Below are positions 1-8,875 of a stretch of 64,000 nt of DNA, piece by piece (the first letter of the stretch is position 1; the number at the start of each line of letters is the position of its first letter). A program made the translations under genes and the position numbers. The DNA lies in contig NZ_JAZHFS010000007.1 in assembly GCF_036541405.1 (NCBI RefSeq), positions 144,832-208,831 on the forward strand, written 5' to 3'. The notes under the pieces were generated by a model. That model ran no database searches. It was not told the DNA's origin and worked only from the letters and a program-made list of their open reading frames with translations. Origin of the DNA: Clostridium_AD frigoriphilum. Lineage in GTDB: Bacteria > Bacillota > Clostridia > Clostridiales > Clostridiaceae.

Positions 1-479
1 GAGCACGAAATAAATATACATTTTATGCTGAAAAAGCAGAAAAGGAGGGGTATGAATATATAGCCTCTATTTTTGAAGCTACTGCAAACAATGAAAAGGC
101 TCACGCAAGAGAAGTTTTCAATAGGTTTCTTAAGATGAATAAAAGTACAGCAGATAATTTAAAAGACTCGGCTGAGGGAGAAGCTCATGAAAGTAATAAC
201 CTATATAAACAATTTGAAAAAGAAGCCCGAGCAGAAGGCTTTACTGAAATTGCAAATTTCTATAAGGAATTACAAGAAGTAGAAGGAAATCATGAAATGA
301 GGTTTATGAAAATATATGAAAATCTTGAAGCAGGCATGATATTTAAAAGAAACACTGATGTAAAATGGCAATGTATGAATTGTGGATATATTCATATTGG
401 AAAAGAAGCCCCTGCCTTTTGTCCACTCTGTAAGTTCCCAAGAGCTTACTTTAAAATCTATTGTGAAGACTACAAATAG
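1..479 (+). CDS. rbr: Rubrerythrin, 5'-truncated by the window edge
   Basis: Non-haem di-iron peroxidase of anaerobes that reduces hydrogen peroxide using electrons from rubredoxin-type partners; cytosolic. The reading frame is open from base 3, so the start lies outside the window and an internal Met at 135 is not the true start. The visible part holds the second half of the ferritin-like four-helix bundle, with iron-ligand patterns NNEKAHARE, EGEAHE and EVEGNHE. A C-terminal rubredoxin-like domain follows with two Cys pairs, CMNC and CPLC, 15 residues apart. The order, ferritin-like then rubredoxin, is that of classical rubrerythrin rather than reverse rubrerythrin. The next gene starts 11 bases after the stop. 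Confidence 0.93.
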   Translation, partial: ARNKYTFYAEKAEKEGYEYIASIFEATANNEKAHAREVFNRFLKMNKSTADNLKDSAEGEAHESNNLYKQFEKEARAEGFTEIANFYKELQEVEGNHEMRFMKIYENLEAGMIFKRNTDVKWQCMNCGYIHIGKEAPAFCPLCKFPRAYFKIYCEDYK

Positions 480-490
480 GAGGTGTGAAT

Positions 491-805
491 ATGATAATTT
501 ACTATCCTACTTACTACTTAGTTCCAATAGCACCTGTAATGTTTTCCTATGAAGATGAATACAACACTCGTTGCAACTCTTTTTACAATGATGAGTTAAA
601 TGTTCCTTATAATGATGAGCACAGCGATATTTATAGCGATGACTACAGCTATGCCTCCACCATTCCTCAAAATAATGAGTACAATGACAATCATGACTCT
701 GGGTATACTATAGAAACTAGCGAAATCTATAACACATACAGAACTATAAATGAAGATCTTTTTTACGAGGTTGATGAAGAATACGTAAATGACAGTATTA
801 AATAA
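491..805 (+). CDS. Small acidic Tyr/Asn/Asp-rich hypothetical protein
   Basis: I do not recognise this protein of 104 residues. It begins with a short hydrophobic stretch (MIIYYPTYYLVPIAPVMF) and then becomes strongly acidic and rich in Tyr, Asn, Asp and Ser, with no recognisable fold or Cys motif beyond one Cys. The ATG at 491 is chosen because AGGAGG at 479-484 lies six bases upstream; an in-frame GTG at 485 overlaps that ribosome site. It follows rubrerythrin closely and is probably co-transcribed with it, ending at a strong terminator. The composition suggests a disordered or surface/coat-associated protein, but no function can be assigned. Confidence 0.6.
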   Translation: MIIYYPTYYLVPIAPVMFSYEDEYNTRCNSFYNDELNVPYNDEHSDIYSDDYSYASTIPQNNEYNDNHDSGYTIETSEIYNTYRTINEDLFYEVDEEYVNDSIK

Positions 806-833
806 TGGATATAGTTACTTGATTGTTTCAAGC

Positions 834-880
834 AAGACTTTTAACACAATTGTTATATCATTGTGTTAAAAGTCTTTTTT
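834..880 (+). terminator. Rho-independent terminator after rbr and the small acidic gene
   Basis: Perfect 17-bp stem (834-850 with 860-876) followed by a T run to 880. It closes the rubrerythrin transcription unit. Confidence 0.9.
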
Positions 881-1031
881 CATAACAAAAACATGGATAA
901 TATTAACACAATACGTTATACTTTAATTTAAGATAAGCGTATACACTATAATTTAAAATTTTACGGTAAATCGTAAAATAATTTAGTCTATATCAATAAG
1001 GAAATAATATATTGTTAAAGGAGTGTAATTA

Positions 1032-2744
1032 ATGAAAAGGTTTACCGATTTCAAAATAGTTCAGAAACTTGTATCAGGCTTCGTTATAGTTGCATTATTT
1101 ATAGGTGTTGTAGGATTCATTGGGGTATATGGTATGAAAAGTATTAATTCAAATGTTAAAAATATCTATACTAATGATATGAAAGGTATGAAGAATATCC
1201 TTAATATAAAAGAAAATCTTTCTGAAATAAGAAGTATTACCTTGTTAATTATTGACCCTAAAAATAAGAATGATTTTAATACATACAAAGACAGTATTGC
1301 ATATATAAAAACAAAAAATGATACACTTATTACAAATTATAAAACAAATATATCTACTGATTTAGCTAGAAAACAATTTACTGAGTTCGAGAAATTACTT
1401 TCACAATATCGTGTTTCAAGAGATGAATTAATTACAAATGCTGGTAAAGGTGATTATGTTAAAGCAAATACACTTTTAATTACTGCTTCTAAATTTAGAG
1501 TTGACATGGAGACAATTCTAGATAATGAGGTTAGCTTAACTGATGGTATGGCAAAAGCTGATTATGACAATAGTCAATCATCATATAATAATGCAATAGT
1601 TCAAATTATAATAATAATTGCTATAGGATTACTTGTTGCCATTACACTCGGTTTAATAATTTCTATAGGAATTTCAACGCAAATAAAAAAAGTTGTATCT
1701 GTAGCTAAAGCTCTCGGAGAAAATGATTTATCAAAAACTATTGATCTTGATAATAAGAGTGAAATTGGAAGTTTAGCGAAAGCAATAAACATAGCTATAG
1801 CAAACTTAAAAACGTTAATTAAAGAAATATCAGAAAGTGCTACTGACATTAGCACCACAAGTGAAGGACTTTCTGCTACAACAAAAGAAATATCATCGAA
1901 AATGGATATTGTCAATGAATCAGTAAGACAAGTATCACTAGGAGCAGAACAACTAAGTGCAACAGCAGAAGAAGTAAATGCGACTACAGAGAATATTGCA
2001 GAAAATGTGGCCGAAGTTACGGGGCGCGCAGTTAAAGGAAATGCTCTTGCAAATGATATAGAAATAAAAGCAATTCGGGTTAGAAAAGCTGCTGAAGATA
2101 GCTCTAATACTGCAAATGGATTATATTTGGAAAAGCAAGCAAGTATATTAAAAGCGATCGCAGAAGGTTCAGTGGTTAGTGAAGTTAAATTAATGGCGGA
2201 TAAAATACAAGATATAGCAAGTCAGACTAACCTTCTTGCACTTAATGCGGCTATCGAAGCGGCAAGAGCAGGAGAAAAAGGTAAAGGCTTCGCCGTGGTT
2301 GCTGATGAGGTTAGAAAATTAGCTGAAGAGTCAGAAATCGCAGTTCAAAAAATTCAAGAGATAACAATCAGTGTTGAAAATGCATTCAAAAATCTTTCAA
2401 TCAACGCACAAGATGTATTAAATTTTATTGATAATAAAGTCAAACCTGATTATAAATTATTTGTAGATACAGGTAAACAATACGGCGAAGATGCTGTAGA
2501 ATTTAATAAGATATCTTCAGATATTGGAATTTCTATGAACATAGTAAATGAGACTGTATCAGAAATTCATAAAGCTATTGCGAACGTATCAAGTACAGCT
2601 GAAGAATCTGTTGCTAGTTCAGAGGAGATATTATCTAGTGTTAATGAGTCTGTTATGGCCATTCAGGAAATTACAACTGCATCCCAAAACCAAGCAATAC
2701 TTGCAGAGAAACTAAATATTATGGTTAAAAAATTCAAGTTATAA
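1032..2744 (+). CDS. Methyl-accepting chemotaxis protein
   Basis: Transmembrane chemoreceptor of 570 residues that passes a ligand signal to CheA/CheW. The order is: TM1 (about 13-34), an extracellular four-helix-bundle-like sensor (about 35-185), TM2 (about 187-213), a HAMP linker (about 214-268), then a long coiled-coil signalling domain. The highly conserved hairpin tip is clear (QTNLLALNAAIEAARAGEKG, then GFAVVADEVRKLAEES). The ATG has a good site, AAAGGAG, at 1018-1024. The gene stands alone between terminators with no che genes nearby, so its ligand cannot be inferred. No C-terminal CheR-tethering pentapeptide is seen. Confidence 0.93.
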   Translation: MKRFTDFKIVQKLVSGFVIVALFIGVVGFIGVYGMKSINSNVKNIYTNDMKGMKNILNIKENLSEIRSITLLIIDPKNKNDFNTYKDSIAYIKTKNDTLITNYKTNISTDLARKQFTEFEKLLSQYRVSRDELITNAGKGDYVKANTLLITASKFRVDMETILDNEVSLTDGMAKADYDNSQSSYNNAIVQIIIIIAIGLLVAITLGLIISIGISTQIKKVVSVAKALGENDLSKTIDLDNKSEIGSLAKAINIAIANLKTLIKEISESATDISTTSEGLSATTKEISSKMDIVNESVRQVSLGAEQLSATAEEVNATTENIAENVAEVTGRAVKGNALANDIEIKAIRVRKAAEDSSNTANGLYLEKQASILKAIAEGSVVSEVKLMADKIQDIASQTNLLALNAAIEAARAGEKGKGFAVVADEVRKLAEESEIAVQKIQEITISVENAFKNLSINAQDVLNFIDNKVKPDYKLFVDTGKQYGEDAVEFNKISSDIGISMNIVNETVSEIHKAIANVSSTAEESVASSEEILSSVNESVMAIQEITTASQNQAILAEKLNIMVKKFKL

Positions 2745-2761
2745 AACATTTAAAAATAATT

Positions 2762-2795
2762 ACAGATAAACTTATATTAGTCTTATCTGTTTTTC
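2762..2795 (+). terminator. Terminator of the chemoreceptor gene
   Basis: 8-bp stem (2762-2769 with 2783-2790) followed by TTTTTC, 18 bases after the chemoreceptor stop codon. Confidence 0.7.
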
Positions 2796-2828
2796 AATAC
2801 AACTATATACAGTTTATTTAATCCTACC

Positions 2829-2870
2829 AAATTTATAAGGCAACCTCTATAGAGATTGCCTTATAAATTT
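2829..2870. terminator. Inverted repeat between convergent genes, probable bidirectional terminator
   Basis: Perfect 15-bp arms (2829-2843 and 2856-2870) with a 12-base loop. The outer ends of the arms are A/T runs, so either strand could present a short U tract. It sits just beyond the 3' end of the minus-strand gene at 2891. Confidence 0.55.
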
Positions 2871-2890
2871 GAACAAACAAAATATATTCT

Positions 2891-3910
2891 CTATTTTCTA
2901 TTTTCTACATATATAATTGAAGGTACAGATCTTTCTCCCAAACTATCACAAGGATTGTTTATAACCTCATCATCATAAAATAATGTAGAGGATGAACCTC
3001 CATCTAAATTAGCGGCATTATAAGCTCCATGATCATATAACACGTCTTGTGCCTCTCTTAGCGTAGCCCCTAAGCTACGTATCTGTCTACCGTCAATAAC
3101 TAAAAATAATATTGCCCCATCCTTTCTTTGCGCTATACATGTTCTAGGTGCAATTCCCCAACCACCATTCCCATGATTTATTGTCTTAAATCCATTAACT
3201 ATCATAGCAGGACCAAAGGACACTGCCTCACTCACCCCAAATTTTATCATTTCTTTAATTGTATAAGTACCAACTAATAACTTTCCCAATTTAGTTAACG
3301 CTATAATTTCTATTTTTTCATTGTCATTGTTTATACCATTATAAACAATCTTTCCACCAGACATTATAACTCCAGCTGGATTTGCCCCAGTCCCCGTCCA
3401 AAGTGATCCCGCGCTTTTATCTGTAAACCCTCCACCATTAATGGCTGCAATGGCATTGTTACTTCTTGCAATATCACTAGTTAATTCTCCTTCCTTGCCG
3501 ATCTTGCTACTATATCCCACTTTCACTCTGGTCGGATCATTAATTACTAGCAGATATCCCTTAAATTTAGTCCCTACTATTTCATACCTTGTAACACTTT
3601 TATCATTTTTATTTTTTACCTTTACGCCTGTTCCTATTCCATGTGAATTATCTTGAACTATAATATCTGCTTTCTGCTGACTCATAATTTTGTTTATTTT
3701 ATCATCAGATAAAAATGATGTCACTAACCATTGTAAGGTAAAAGTAGTCATTGCAGAACCTACAACCGTAGATCTTACATTTTTAAACGGGCCATAATAA
3801 ATCATAAATGGCCCTGTAATTGTTGTGAAAACAATTTGAAATATAATAAATAATAAAACTAATCTGCTTTTACTCATTTTACCTTTTTCTTTTTTATTTA
3901 TTGTTTTCAT
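2891..3910 (-). CDS. Phosphodiester glycosidase family protein (NAGPA-like), membrane-anchored
   Basis: Predicted extracytoplasmic protein of 339 residues with a basic N-terminus and one membrane segment (about 14-38), then the NAGPA-type domain found in bacterial exopolysaccharide-associated proteins and in the human mannose-6-phosphate uncovering enzyme. Family patterns visible are INGGGF, the FGPAMIVNG region, GIAPRTCIAQ, LFLVIDGRQ and NLDGGSSSTLF near the C-terminus. Members are thought to cleave sugar-phosphate phosphodiesters; the substrate here is unknown. The ATG follows an AAGGAAGGG site. It lies downstream of the envelope cluster and may act on a surface glycan. The last codons run into a short AAAATAG repeat that provides the stop. 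Confidence 0.85.
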   Translation of the reverse strand: MKTINKKEKGKMSKSRLVLLFIIFQIVFTTITGPFMIYYGPFKNVRSTVVGSAMTTFTLQWLVTSFLSDDKINKIMSQQKADIIVQDNSHGIGTGVKVKNKNDKSVTRYEIVGTKFKGYLLVINDPTRVKVGYSSKIGKEGELTSDIARSNNAIAAINGGGFTDKSAGSLWTGTGANPAGVIMSGGKIVYNGINNDNEKIEIIALTKLGKLLVGTYTIKEMIKFGVSEAVSFGPAMIVNGFKTINHGNGGWGIAPRTCIAQRKDGAILFLVIDGRQIRSLGATLREAQDVLYDHGAYNAANLDGGSSSTLFYDDEVINNPCDSLGERSVPSIIYVENRK

Positions 3911-4052
3911 ACTTCCCTTCCTTTTATATAATGCTTTATTCTATAATTTTAAAGATTCAAAATAGGTAACTATAACTCTATATATTATATGATTTGTTTT
4001 ATAGGTTACATGCATGTTATTTTTTATATAAACTAATATGAATTCCTATAAT

Positions 4053-4097
4053 AAAAAGCATTCAGATAACAGACTAAGCTGTGATCTAAATGCTTTT
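4053..4097 (-). terminator. Terminator of the envelope operon after the ligase gene
   Basis: Imperfect stem of about 14 bp around 4054-4067 and 4084-4097. On the minus strand it ends in TTTTTATTAT, ten bases past the ligase stop. Confidence 0.75.
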
Positions 4098-4107
4098 GTA
4101 CATATAC

Positions 4108-5301
4108 CTAACTAATTTTCGATGATTTTTCATGATTAGAATCATTCGAATCATCATAAAACGACGGACTATTATCTTGTTTTACAAGAGAACTTATTAT
4201 AGCTGAACTAGCTATAAATAATAACCCAGTTTGAGGTGCAATCATTGTGAAATCAACCAATCCATGCCCGATTATTACGGCTTGAATGCCTGCTAGCATT
4301 GGAACCACTCTACACTTTTGTGCATAAAGTATCTTTAAATTTCTAAATAAATTAATTTTCAAATAAGCATATATTAAAAGCCCAACGCCTCCAAGTGTTG
4401 TCATAATCGTAATCCAGATATTATGACCATGGTATAACGTTGCATAAAAGTAACCTTTCATAAAGTCTGCTCCATGCTCGGTAATTCCCATAAGCCCCCA
4501 ACCTGTAAAGGGCTTAATCCTTATCATTTTTAAACATCCTTTCCATATTCCAACACGGCTAATAAATGAATCATCAAACCCATGTGCCGTTATATTTTTC
4601 GAAATCTCAGATGGCATAAAAGTAACTACAACTGTAATTATGAATATTGTTATAAACAGCCACATATCCTTTTTACTGCCTTTAAGTAGATAAAAAATGA
4701 AAAGTCCACATAATAGACCGATAAAAGCACCACGTGATCCTGTTAAATACAATGCAATAAAAAATAAGAGTGTTGCTGCTCTATAAAATAATTTTGTTTT
4801 TTTAGATTTAATACTACAAAAATAAAGACCTACAATAATCATTATGGCAAACCAATTACCGGCTACATTTGGATTTCCAAAAGTACTATATATTCTATCA
4901 TTAACTACTGGCTGAGATGTAATTCGAAGAAACTTCGACCAAATATTAACATTAAAATAAACATATATAACTTTCTCAATAATTCCAAAAATAACTGAAA
5001 TCAGTGAAAACGATACTAAATGCATATATATCTTTTCCACTATACTTTCATTTTTGCAATAATTTTGTAAAAAAATACTAACACATAAATACATAAAAAG
5101 AGCAAAGGATACAACAATTGATGAAAAACTATAATTTATAACTCCTACTATTAAAGACCAAATAAAAAGTAAACAAAGTCCTATGTTCCAGTGATTTTTG
5201 TGTATGCTTACTTTTTTAAATAATACCATATATAGCATATATATTATTGGTATTATGGTCGTATAAGGAGAAATAACTATTAAAAAAACTAAAATAGACA
5301 T
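4108..5301 (-). CDS. O-antigen ligase / polymerase family membrane protein
   Basis: Polytopic membrane protein of 397 residues with roughly ten membrane segments and the Wzy_C-type signature in the middle and second half: FGNPNVAGNWFA, then LTGSRGAFIGLL, then a large outside loop around GWGLMGITEHG and YHGHNIW. Such enzymes transfer or polymerise glycans carried on undecaprenyl pyrophosphate at the outer face of the membrane. It ends in a charged, Ser/Asn/Asp-rich cytosolic tail. It starts 51 bases after the upstream PAP2 gene and is the last gene of the minus-strand envelope cluster. That placement fits a role in surface polysaccharide assembly, with carrier lipid recycled by its neighbours. 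The acceptor cannot be read from sequence. Confidence 0.82.
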   Translation of the reverse strand: MSILVFLIVISPYTTIIPIIYMLYMVLFKKVSIHKNHWNIGLCLLFIWSLIVGVINYSFSSIVVSFALFMYLCVSIFLQNYCKNESIVEKIYMHLVSFSLISVIFGIIEKVIYVYFNVNIWSKFLRITSQPVVNDRIYSTFGNPNVAGNWFAIMIIVGLYFCSIKSKKTKLFYRAATLLFFIALYLTGSRGAFIGLLCGLFIFYLLKGSKKDMWLFITIFIITVVVTFMPSEISKNITAHGFDDSFISRVGIWKGCLKMIRIKPFTGWGLMGITEHGADFMKGYFYATLYHGHNIWITIMTTLGGVGLLIYAYLKINLFRNLKILYAQKCRVVPMLAGIQAVIIGHGLVDFTMIAPQTGLLFIASSAIISSLVKQDNSPSFYDDSNDSNHEKSSKIS

Positions 5302-5352
5302 AATAAACCACCTTCACCTATAATCAAACAACTCTAACGAAAATCTCACACT

Positions 5353-5928
5353 TTATTTTACATTTATAAGTATTTGTTGAATTGAACTGTTATATCCTTG
5401 TTGCAAAACAATAAAAATTATTTTCGAACATAATACCCCCACTATAACTCCTGCTATAACATCCGTAGGATAATGAACATATAAGTATAGTCTCGAAAGA
5501 GCTATCAAAAATGCTATTATCATAAATACTAATTTATATTGTATAAAATATATAGAGAGCATTTCTGCAGCAGCAAAGGATGATAATGTATGTCCCGAAG
5601 GAAAAGAATAAGATGTTGGTTTCAAGTAAAAATTGCTAACATAATCCTGCTTATTGCAAGGCCTAACTCGTCGTACTATGTGTTTCATTATCCCTTCACC
5701 AACAATTGTACTTATAATTAATGTTAGAATTACTGAATTCCCAATTATCCTATATGGCTTATCTAATATTAAAGCAATAGATATTATAAACCAAATAATC
5801 CCCATATTCCCCATAAATGTAACTATAGGCATTATAATATCTAAACATCTATTTTGTCCATACTTTTTAATAAAAAATAGAATATAATCATCAATTTTTT
5901 GTATTTCATTGCCAATTTTGAGATACAC
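5353..5928 (-). CDS. PAP2-family membrane phosphatase (first copy)
   Basis: Membrane phosphatase of 191 residues, probably acting on undecaprenyl pyrophosphate or another lipid phosphate. All three catalytic motifs are intact: KHIVRRVRP, SFPSGHTLSS and SRLYLYVHYPTD. About five or six membrane segments are visible. The start is GTG at 5928, preceded by a GAGGGGAT site; no better in-frame ATG is present. It is paralogous to the gene at 8204, which shares the YLYVHYPTDV block. It lies between a DedA gene and the ligase gene in the same orientation, suggesting carrier-lipid recycling during glycan export. Confidence 0.88.
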   Translation of the reverse strand: MYLKIGNEIQKIDDYILFFIKKYGQNRCLDIIMPIVTFMGNMGIIWFIISIALILDKPYRIIGNSVILTLIISTIVGEGIMKHIVRRVRPCNKQDYVSNFYLKPTSYSFPSGHTLSSFAAAEMLSIYFIQYKLVFMIIAFLIALSRLYLYVHYPTDVIAGVIVGVLCSKIIFIVLQQGYNSSIQQILINVK

Positions 5929-6039
5929 CTTATCCCCTCTTTCTCCTATATTCTATCCTATGTATTATAATTCACTATAAACCTTAAAATGCTATTCCCC
6001 TTTATGCGATCCATAACATTATACTTATTACTAATTTTA

Positions 6040-6717
6040 TTAAATGTCGTTACTCTGAACCTCATCTTCATTGTCATCATTTTTTTTTCTTTTTTCTTTT
6101 ATAAACACTATAACTCCAGGCAATAATGAAATTATTATTATAGCTACTAACATATAAGAGAAATGAGTTTTTACAAATGATAGATTACCAAAGAAATAGC
6201 CTCCGCCTAAAAATAAACTTACCCATAGTCCTCCGCCAACAATATTATATGGTACAAACTTCGAATAATTCATTTCGCCAATACCAGCTACAAAAGGTGC
6301 GAAAGTTCTAATTATAGGAATAAATCTTGCAATTACTATTGTCATTGAGCCATGTTTTTCATAAAATTCCTGAGCCCTTATTAAATAATCCTTATTTATA
6401 AACCTTACTTTTTCTTTTGCGAGTATCTTTTTCCCAATCTTTTTACCAATAAAATAATTAGCAGTATCTCCTAGTATAGCCGCAAGATATGATATTATCA
6501 GTAGGGTAAATATATTCATTGATCCAATTCCCGCTAGTGCTCCTGCAGCGAATAACATTGAATCACCTGGTAAAAATGGTGTAATTACTAACCCCGTTTC
6601 AATAAATATAATTAAAAAAAGAACTCCGTATGTTAACATACCATACTGTTGAACCATTAAGGTTAAATACTTATCAATATGCATTATTACGTTTATAAAG
6701 TTGATTAAAATATCCAT
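6040..6717 (-). CDS. DedA family membrane protein
   Basis: Protein of 225 residues with the VTT/DedA fold: an early re-entrant region with the ETGLVITPFLPGD block and the later ARFIPIIRTFAPFVAGI block with its conserved Arg residues and Gly. Family members in Firmicutes and Gram-negatives have been shown to take part in recycling undecaprenyl phosphate or in membrane-lipid and proton-gradient homeostasis. The start has a GAGGAG site seven bases upstream. The C-terminus is short and highly charged (KEKRKKNDDNEDEVQSNDI). Neighbours on both sides are PAP2-type proteins, which supports a carrier-lipid role. Confidence 0.9.
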   Translation of the reverse strand: MDILINFINVIMHIDKYLTLMVQQYGMLTYGVLFLIIFIETGLVITPFLPGDSMLFAAGALAGIGSMNIFTLLIISYLAAILGDTANYFIGKKIGKKILAKEKVRFINKDYLIRAQEFYEKHGSMTIVIARFIPIIRTFAPFVAGIGEMNYSKFVPYNIVGGGLWVSLFLGGGYFFGNLSFVKTHFSYMLVAIIIISLLPGVIVFIKEKRKKNDDNEDEVQSNDI

Positions 6718-6856
6718 ATTTTCTCTCCTCGTTATTAAACACTTATGTAGATGTCTTGATGCTAGTATTATATATCTATAAGATTAAAATTTGATTAAAA
6801 AATATTATTTTTTAAGATAATATCATAAATAAAATACTTCTGGCCCTCACGTACTA

Positions 6857-8170
6857 TTACTTTAAGAAATCACTATTTTTAAATTTTATTGTAGGTAGTA
6901 TGCGATAAACTTCTAATAAAATAATATTTACGGTAAGCCAAACTCCACCAAAAATGTACCCTGCATAAACATCACTTGGATATTCCATTCCAAAGAATAT
7001 CGGATTTAGACCTGAAATGATGCAAATAAATAAAGTTATAATAAATGCTACCATTTTAGACCAAACTTTCTTTGCATAACGTAATATTAGATAAACAAAG
7101 AATCCATAAACAACAATTGCCATTAAAGCTTGATAACTTGGAAAAGTATATTGATTATGACTTATTAAGCTTATTGAAGAAGGTCCTAAACGCCTAAAAA
7201 TATGTCTTAAAACATATTGCAGTATTTCTCCGCCCAAAATTACAATAAACAGGGACTGAATTTCAAGAATCCGGTTTGTATTTCTTCTTATAATCCATAT
7301 AAACATAAAGATAGTAATTGGTACTAATACCCTCATTGATGTTGTTAGTTTAAATAACCCTATCACAAATGACCATTTAGAATTAAAAATTACTTTCACC
7401 AAATATGATACAACAATATCAAATTGATCAAATTCATGTGACAAATAATCTTGTATTACACCAATTACAAGAACTGAAAATCCTAAAAAAGTAGTTGCTA
7501 CAGCTGCTATAGCAACTTTCATTTTCCCCATAGAATGAACTATGATTATAGTTTTATTTAAAACTTTATATGTATTCTCTATTATCTGTATCCTATGATT
7601 CCTATAAGCATATATAATAATTAATATTAAAGATATAATTATACTACCAATAATCAAATATTTTGATATGTACCCATGAAATTTATGCCAGTTTGGACCA
7701 AGAACTTTACCTAATGAAATAAAAGTAGTAGTCCACAAAAATGCTCCAAAATAGGCGTTACTAGCAAACCTTACATATGATATTTTTGTTATACCTGAAA
7801 AATATCCTGTAATATGTCTAACCCCAGGTATGAAATACGCTAAAATTAATAATTTATTCCCAGATGTATTAAACCACTTGGATGTCTTTTCAATTTTAGC
7901 AGGCCCAAGGTGAATATATGAACCATATTTCTCAAAAAATCTTACACCTAATTTAGTACCAACAAAATAAGATATAGTAATCCCTAGTATTACTCCAGCC
8001 GTAGCTACTAGAATACTTATACCCCAATTCATTTTAGATTGGAAAACGAGGAACCCACAATACGTCATCATTAACTCACCAGGAAGAGGAAATGCAATTA
8101 ATTCAAGCACCAAAGCCATAAATAAAATGATATAACCATAATTATTAATTAATAATATTACAGAATGCAA
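6857..8170 (-). CDS. DedA-PAP2 fusion protein with a degenerate phosphatase domain
   Basis: Membrane protein of 437 residues. Residues about 1-200 are a full DedA/VTT domain (LELIAFPLPGE and FIPGVRHITGYFSG). After a linker, residues about 245-430 resemble a PAP2 phosphatase. The PAP2 motifs are altered at nearly every catalytic position: R-P in motif 1 reads GP (RHIFRRLGPS), PSGH reads PSYQ, and the SR...H...D motif reads NPIFFGMEYPSD, keeping only the Asp. The domain is therefore probably not an active phosphatase; it may bind lipid phosphate or act as a structural partner of the two intact PAP2 proteins encoded beside it. The start is TTG at 8170, with a G8 tract as the only SD-like sequence. 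Confidence 0.85.
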   Translation of the reverse strand: MHSVILLINNYGYIILFMALVLELIAFPLPGELMMTYCGFLVFQSKMNWGISILVATAGVILGITISYFVGTKLGVRFFEKYGSYIHLGPAKIEKTSKWFNTSGNKLLILAYFIPGVRHITGYFSGITKISYVRFASNAYFGAFLWTTTFISLGKVLGPNWHKFHGYISKYLIIGSIIISLILIIIYAYRNHRIQIIENTYKVLNKTIIIVHSMGKMKVAIAAVATTFLGFSVLVIGVIQDYLSHEFDQFDIVVSYLVKVIFNSKWSFVIGLFKLTTSMRVLVPITIFMFIWIIRRNTNRILEIQSLFIVILGGEILQYVLRHIFRRLGPSSISLISHNQYTFPSYQALMAIVVYGFFVYLILRYAKKVWSKMVAFIITLFICIISGLNPIFFGMEYPSDVYAGYIFGGVWLTVNIILLEVYRILPTIKFKNSDFLK

Positions 8171-8177
8171 AATCTCG

Positions 8178-8185
8178 CCCCCCCC
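8178..8185 (-). promoter_or_regulatory. Poly-G8 tract in the ribosome-binding region of the DedA-PAP2 gene
   Basis: Eight consecutive C on the plus strand (G8 in the mRNA) lie 7-14 bases before the TTG start and make up the Shine-Dalgarno-like sequence. Such a run is unusual in this AT-rich DNA and could change length by slippage. Confidence 0.5.
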
Positions 8186-8203
8186 ATTTTAAAGATAAAC
8201 TTC

Positions 8204-8758
8204 TTATATACTATCCTTAGAACTATGCTTTATATTATCAAATATATAAATTACTAAAGCACTACATACAAGCCCTAAAATTGCACCTACTAAAACATCT
8301 GTAGGATAATGTACATATAAATATACCCTAGAAAACGCTATCAAAGATGCTAAACTTATAATTTCAATAACATACTTTTTAAAATATTTTGCAAGCACCC
8401 CTGCAACTGCAAATGACGACATAGAATGCCCTGATGGAAATGAATAAGATAATGGCCTTTCTATTAAAAGGTTCATTGTTGATATAGTGTCTGATGGCCG
8501 CAAACGCTTAAATATGTTTTTCAGTATTTCATCACCTAAAATCGCGCTTAGGATTAACGCTGCTAGAGCCATAAACCCAACTTTTCTATATTTTTCGTTA
8601 CTTATAAGTATCGATGCTATTATAATCCATATTATTCCTGCATTTCCTAAGTAACTCGATATAACCATAACTTTATCCATAATAATTCCATGCATATTAT
8701 ATTTTATAAACAATAGTATAGAGATATCAAATTTCTGTAGTAGGTACATCATTATCAT
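8204..8758 (-). CDS. PAP2-family membrane phosphatase (second copy)
   Basis: Membrane phosphatase of 184 residues with all three motifs intact: KNIFKRLRP, SFPSGHSMSS and SRVYLYVHYPTD. It is a clear paralogue of the 5353-5928 product. Likely substrates are undecaprenyl pyrophosphate or phosphatidic-type lipid phosphates at the outer membrane face. The ATG at 8758 follows a strong AAAGGAGG site with four-base spacing. The stop lies 33 bases before the DedA-PAP2 fusion start, so the two are very likely co-transcribed downstream of the two-component system genes. Confidence 0.9.
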   Translation of the reverse strand: MIMMYLLQKFDISILLFIKYNMHGIIMDKVMVISSYLGNAGIIWIIIASILISNEKYRKVGFMALAALILSAILGDEILKNIFKRLRPSDTISTMNLLIERPLSYSFPSGHSMSSFAVAGVLAKYFKKYVIEIISLASLIAFSRVYLYVHYPTDVLVGAILGLVCSALVIYIFDNIKHSSKDSI

Positions 8759-8875
8759 CGTTCCTCCTTTGATTGCTAGGAGATTATATAATGTCCCCCA
8801 TGTCTTATATAATACATTTGTAAGATTAAAATCACATTAAATTATCTCCTTTGGAGCTGCAATATTAGATTTAAC

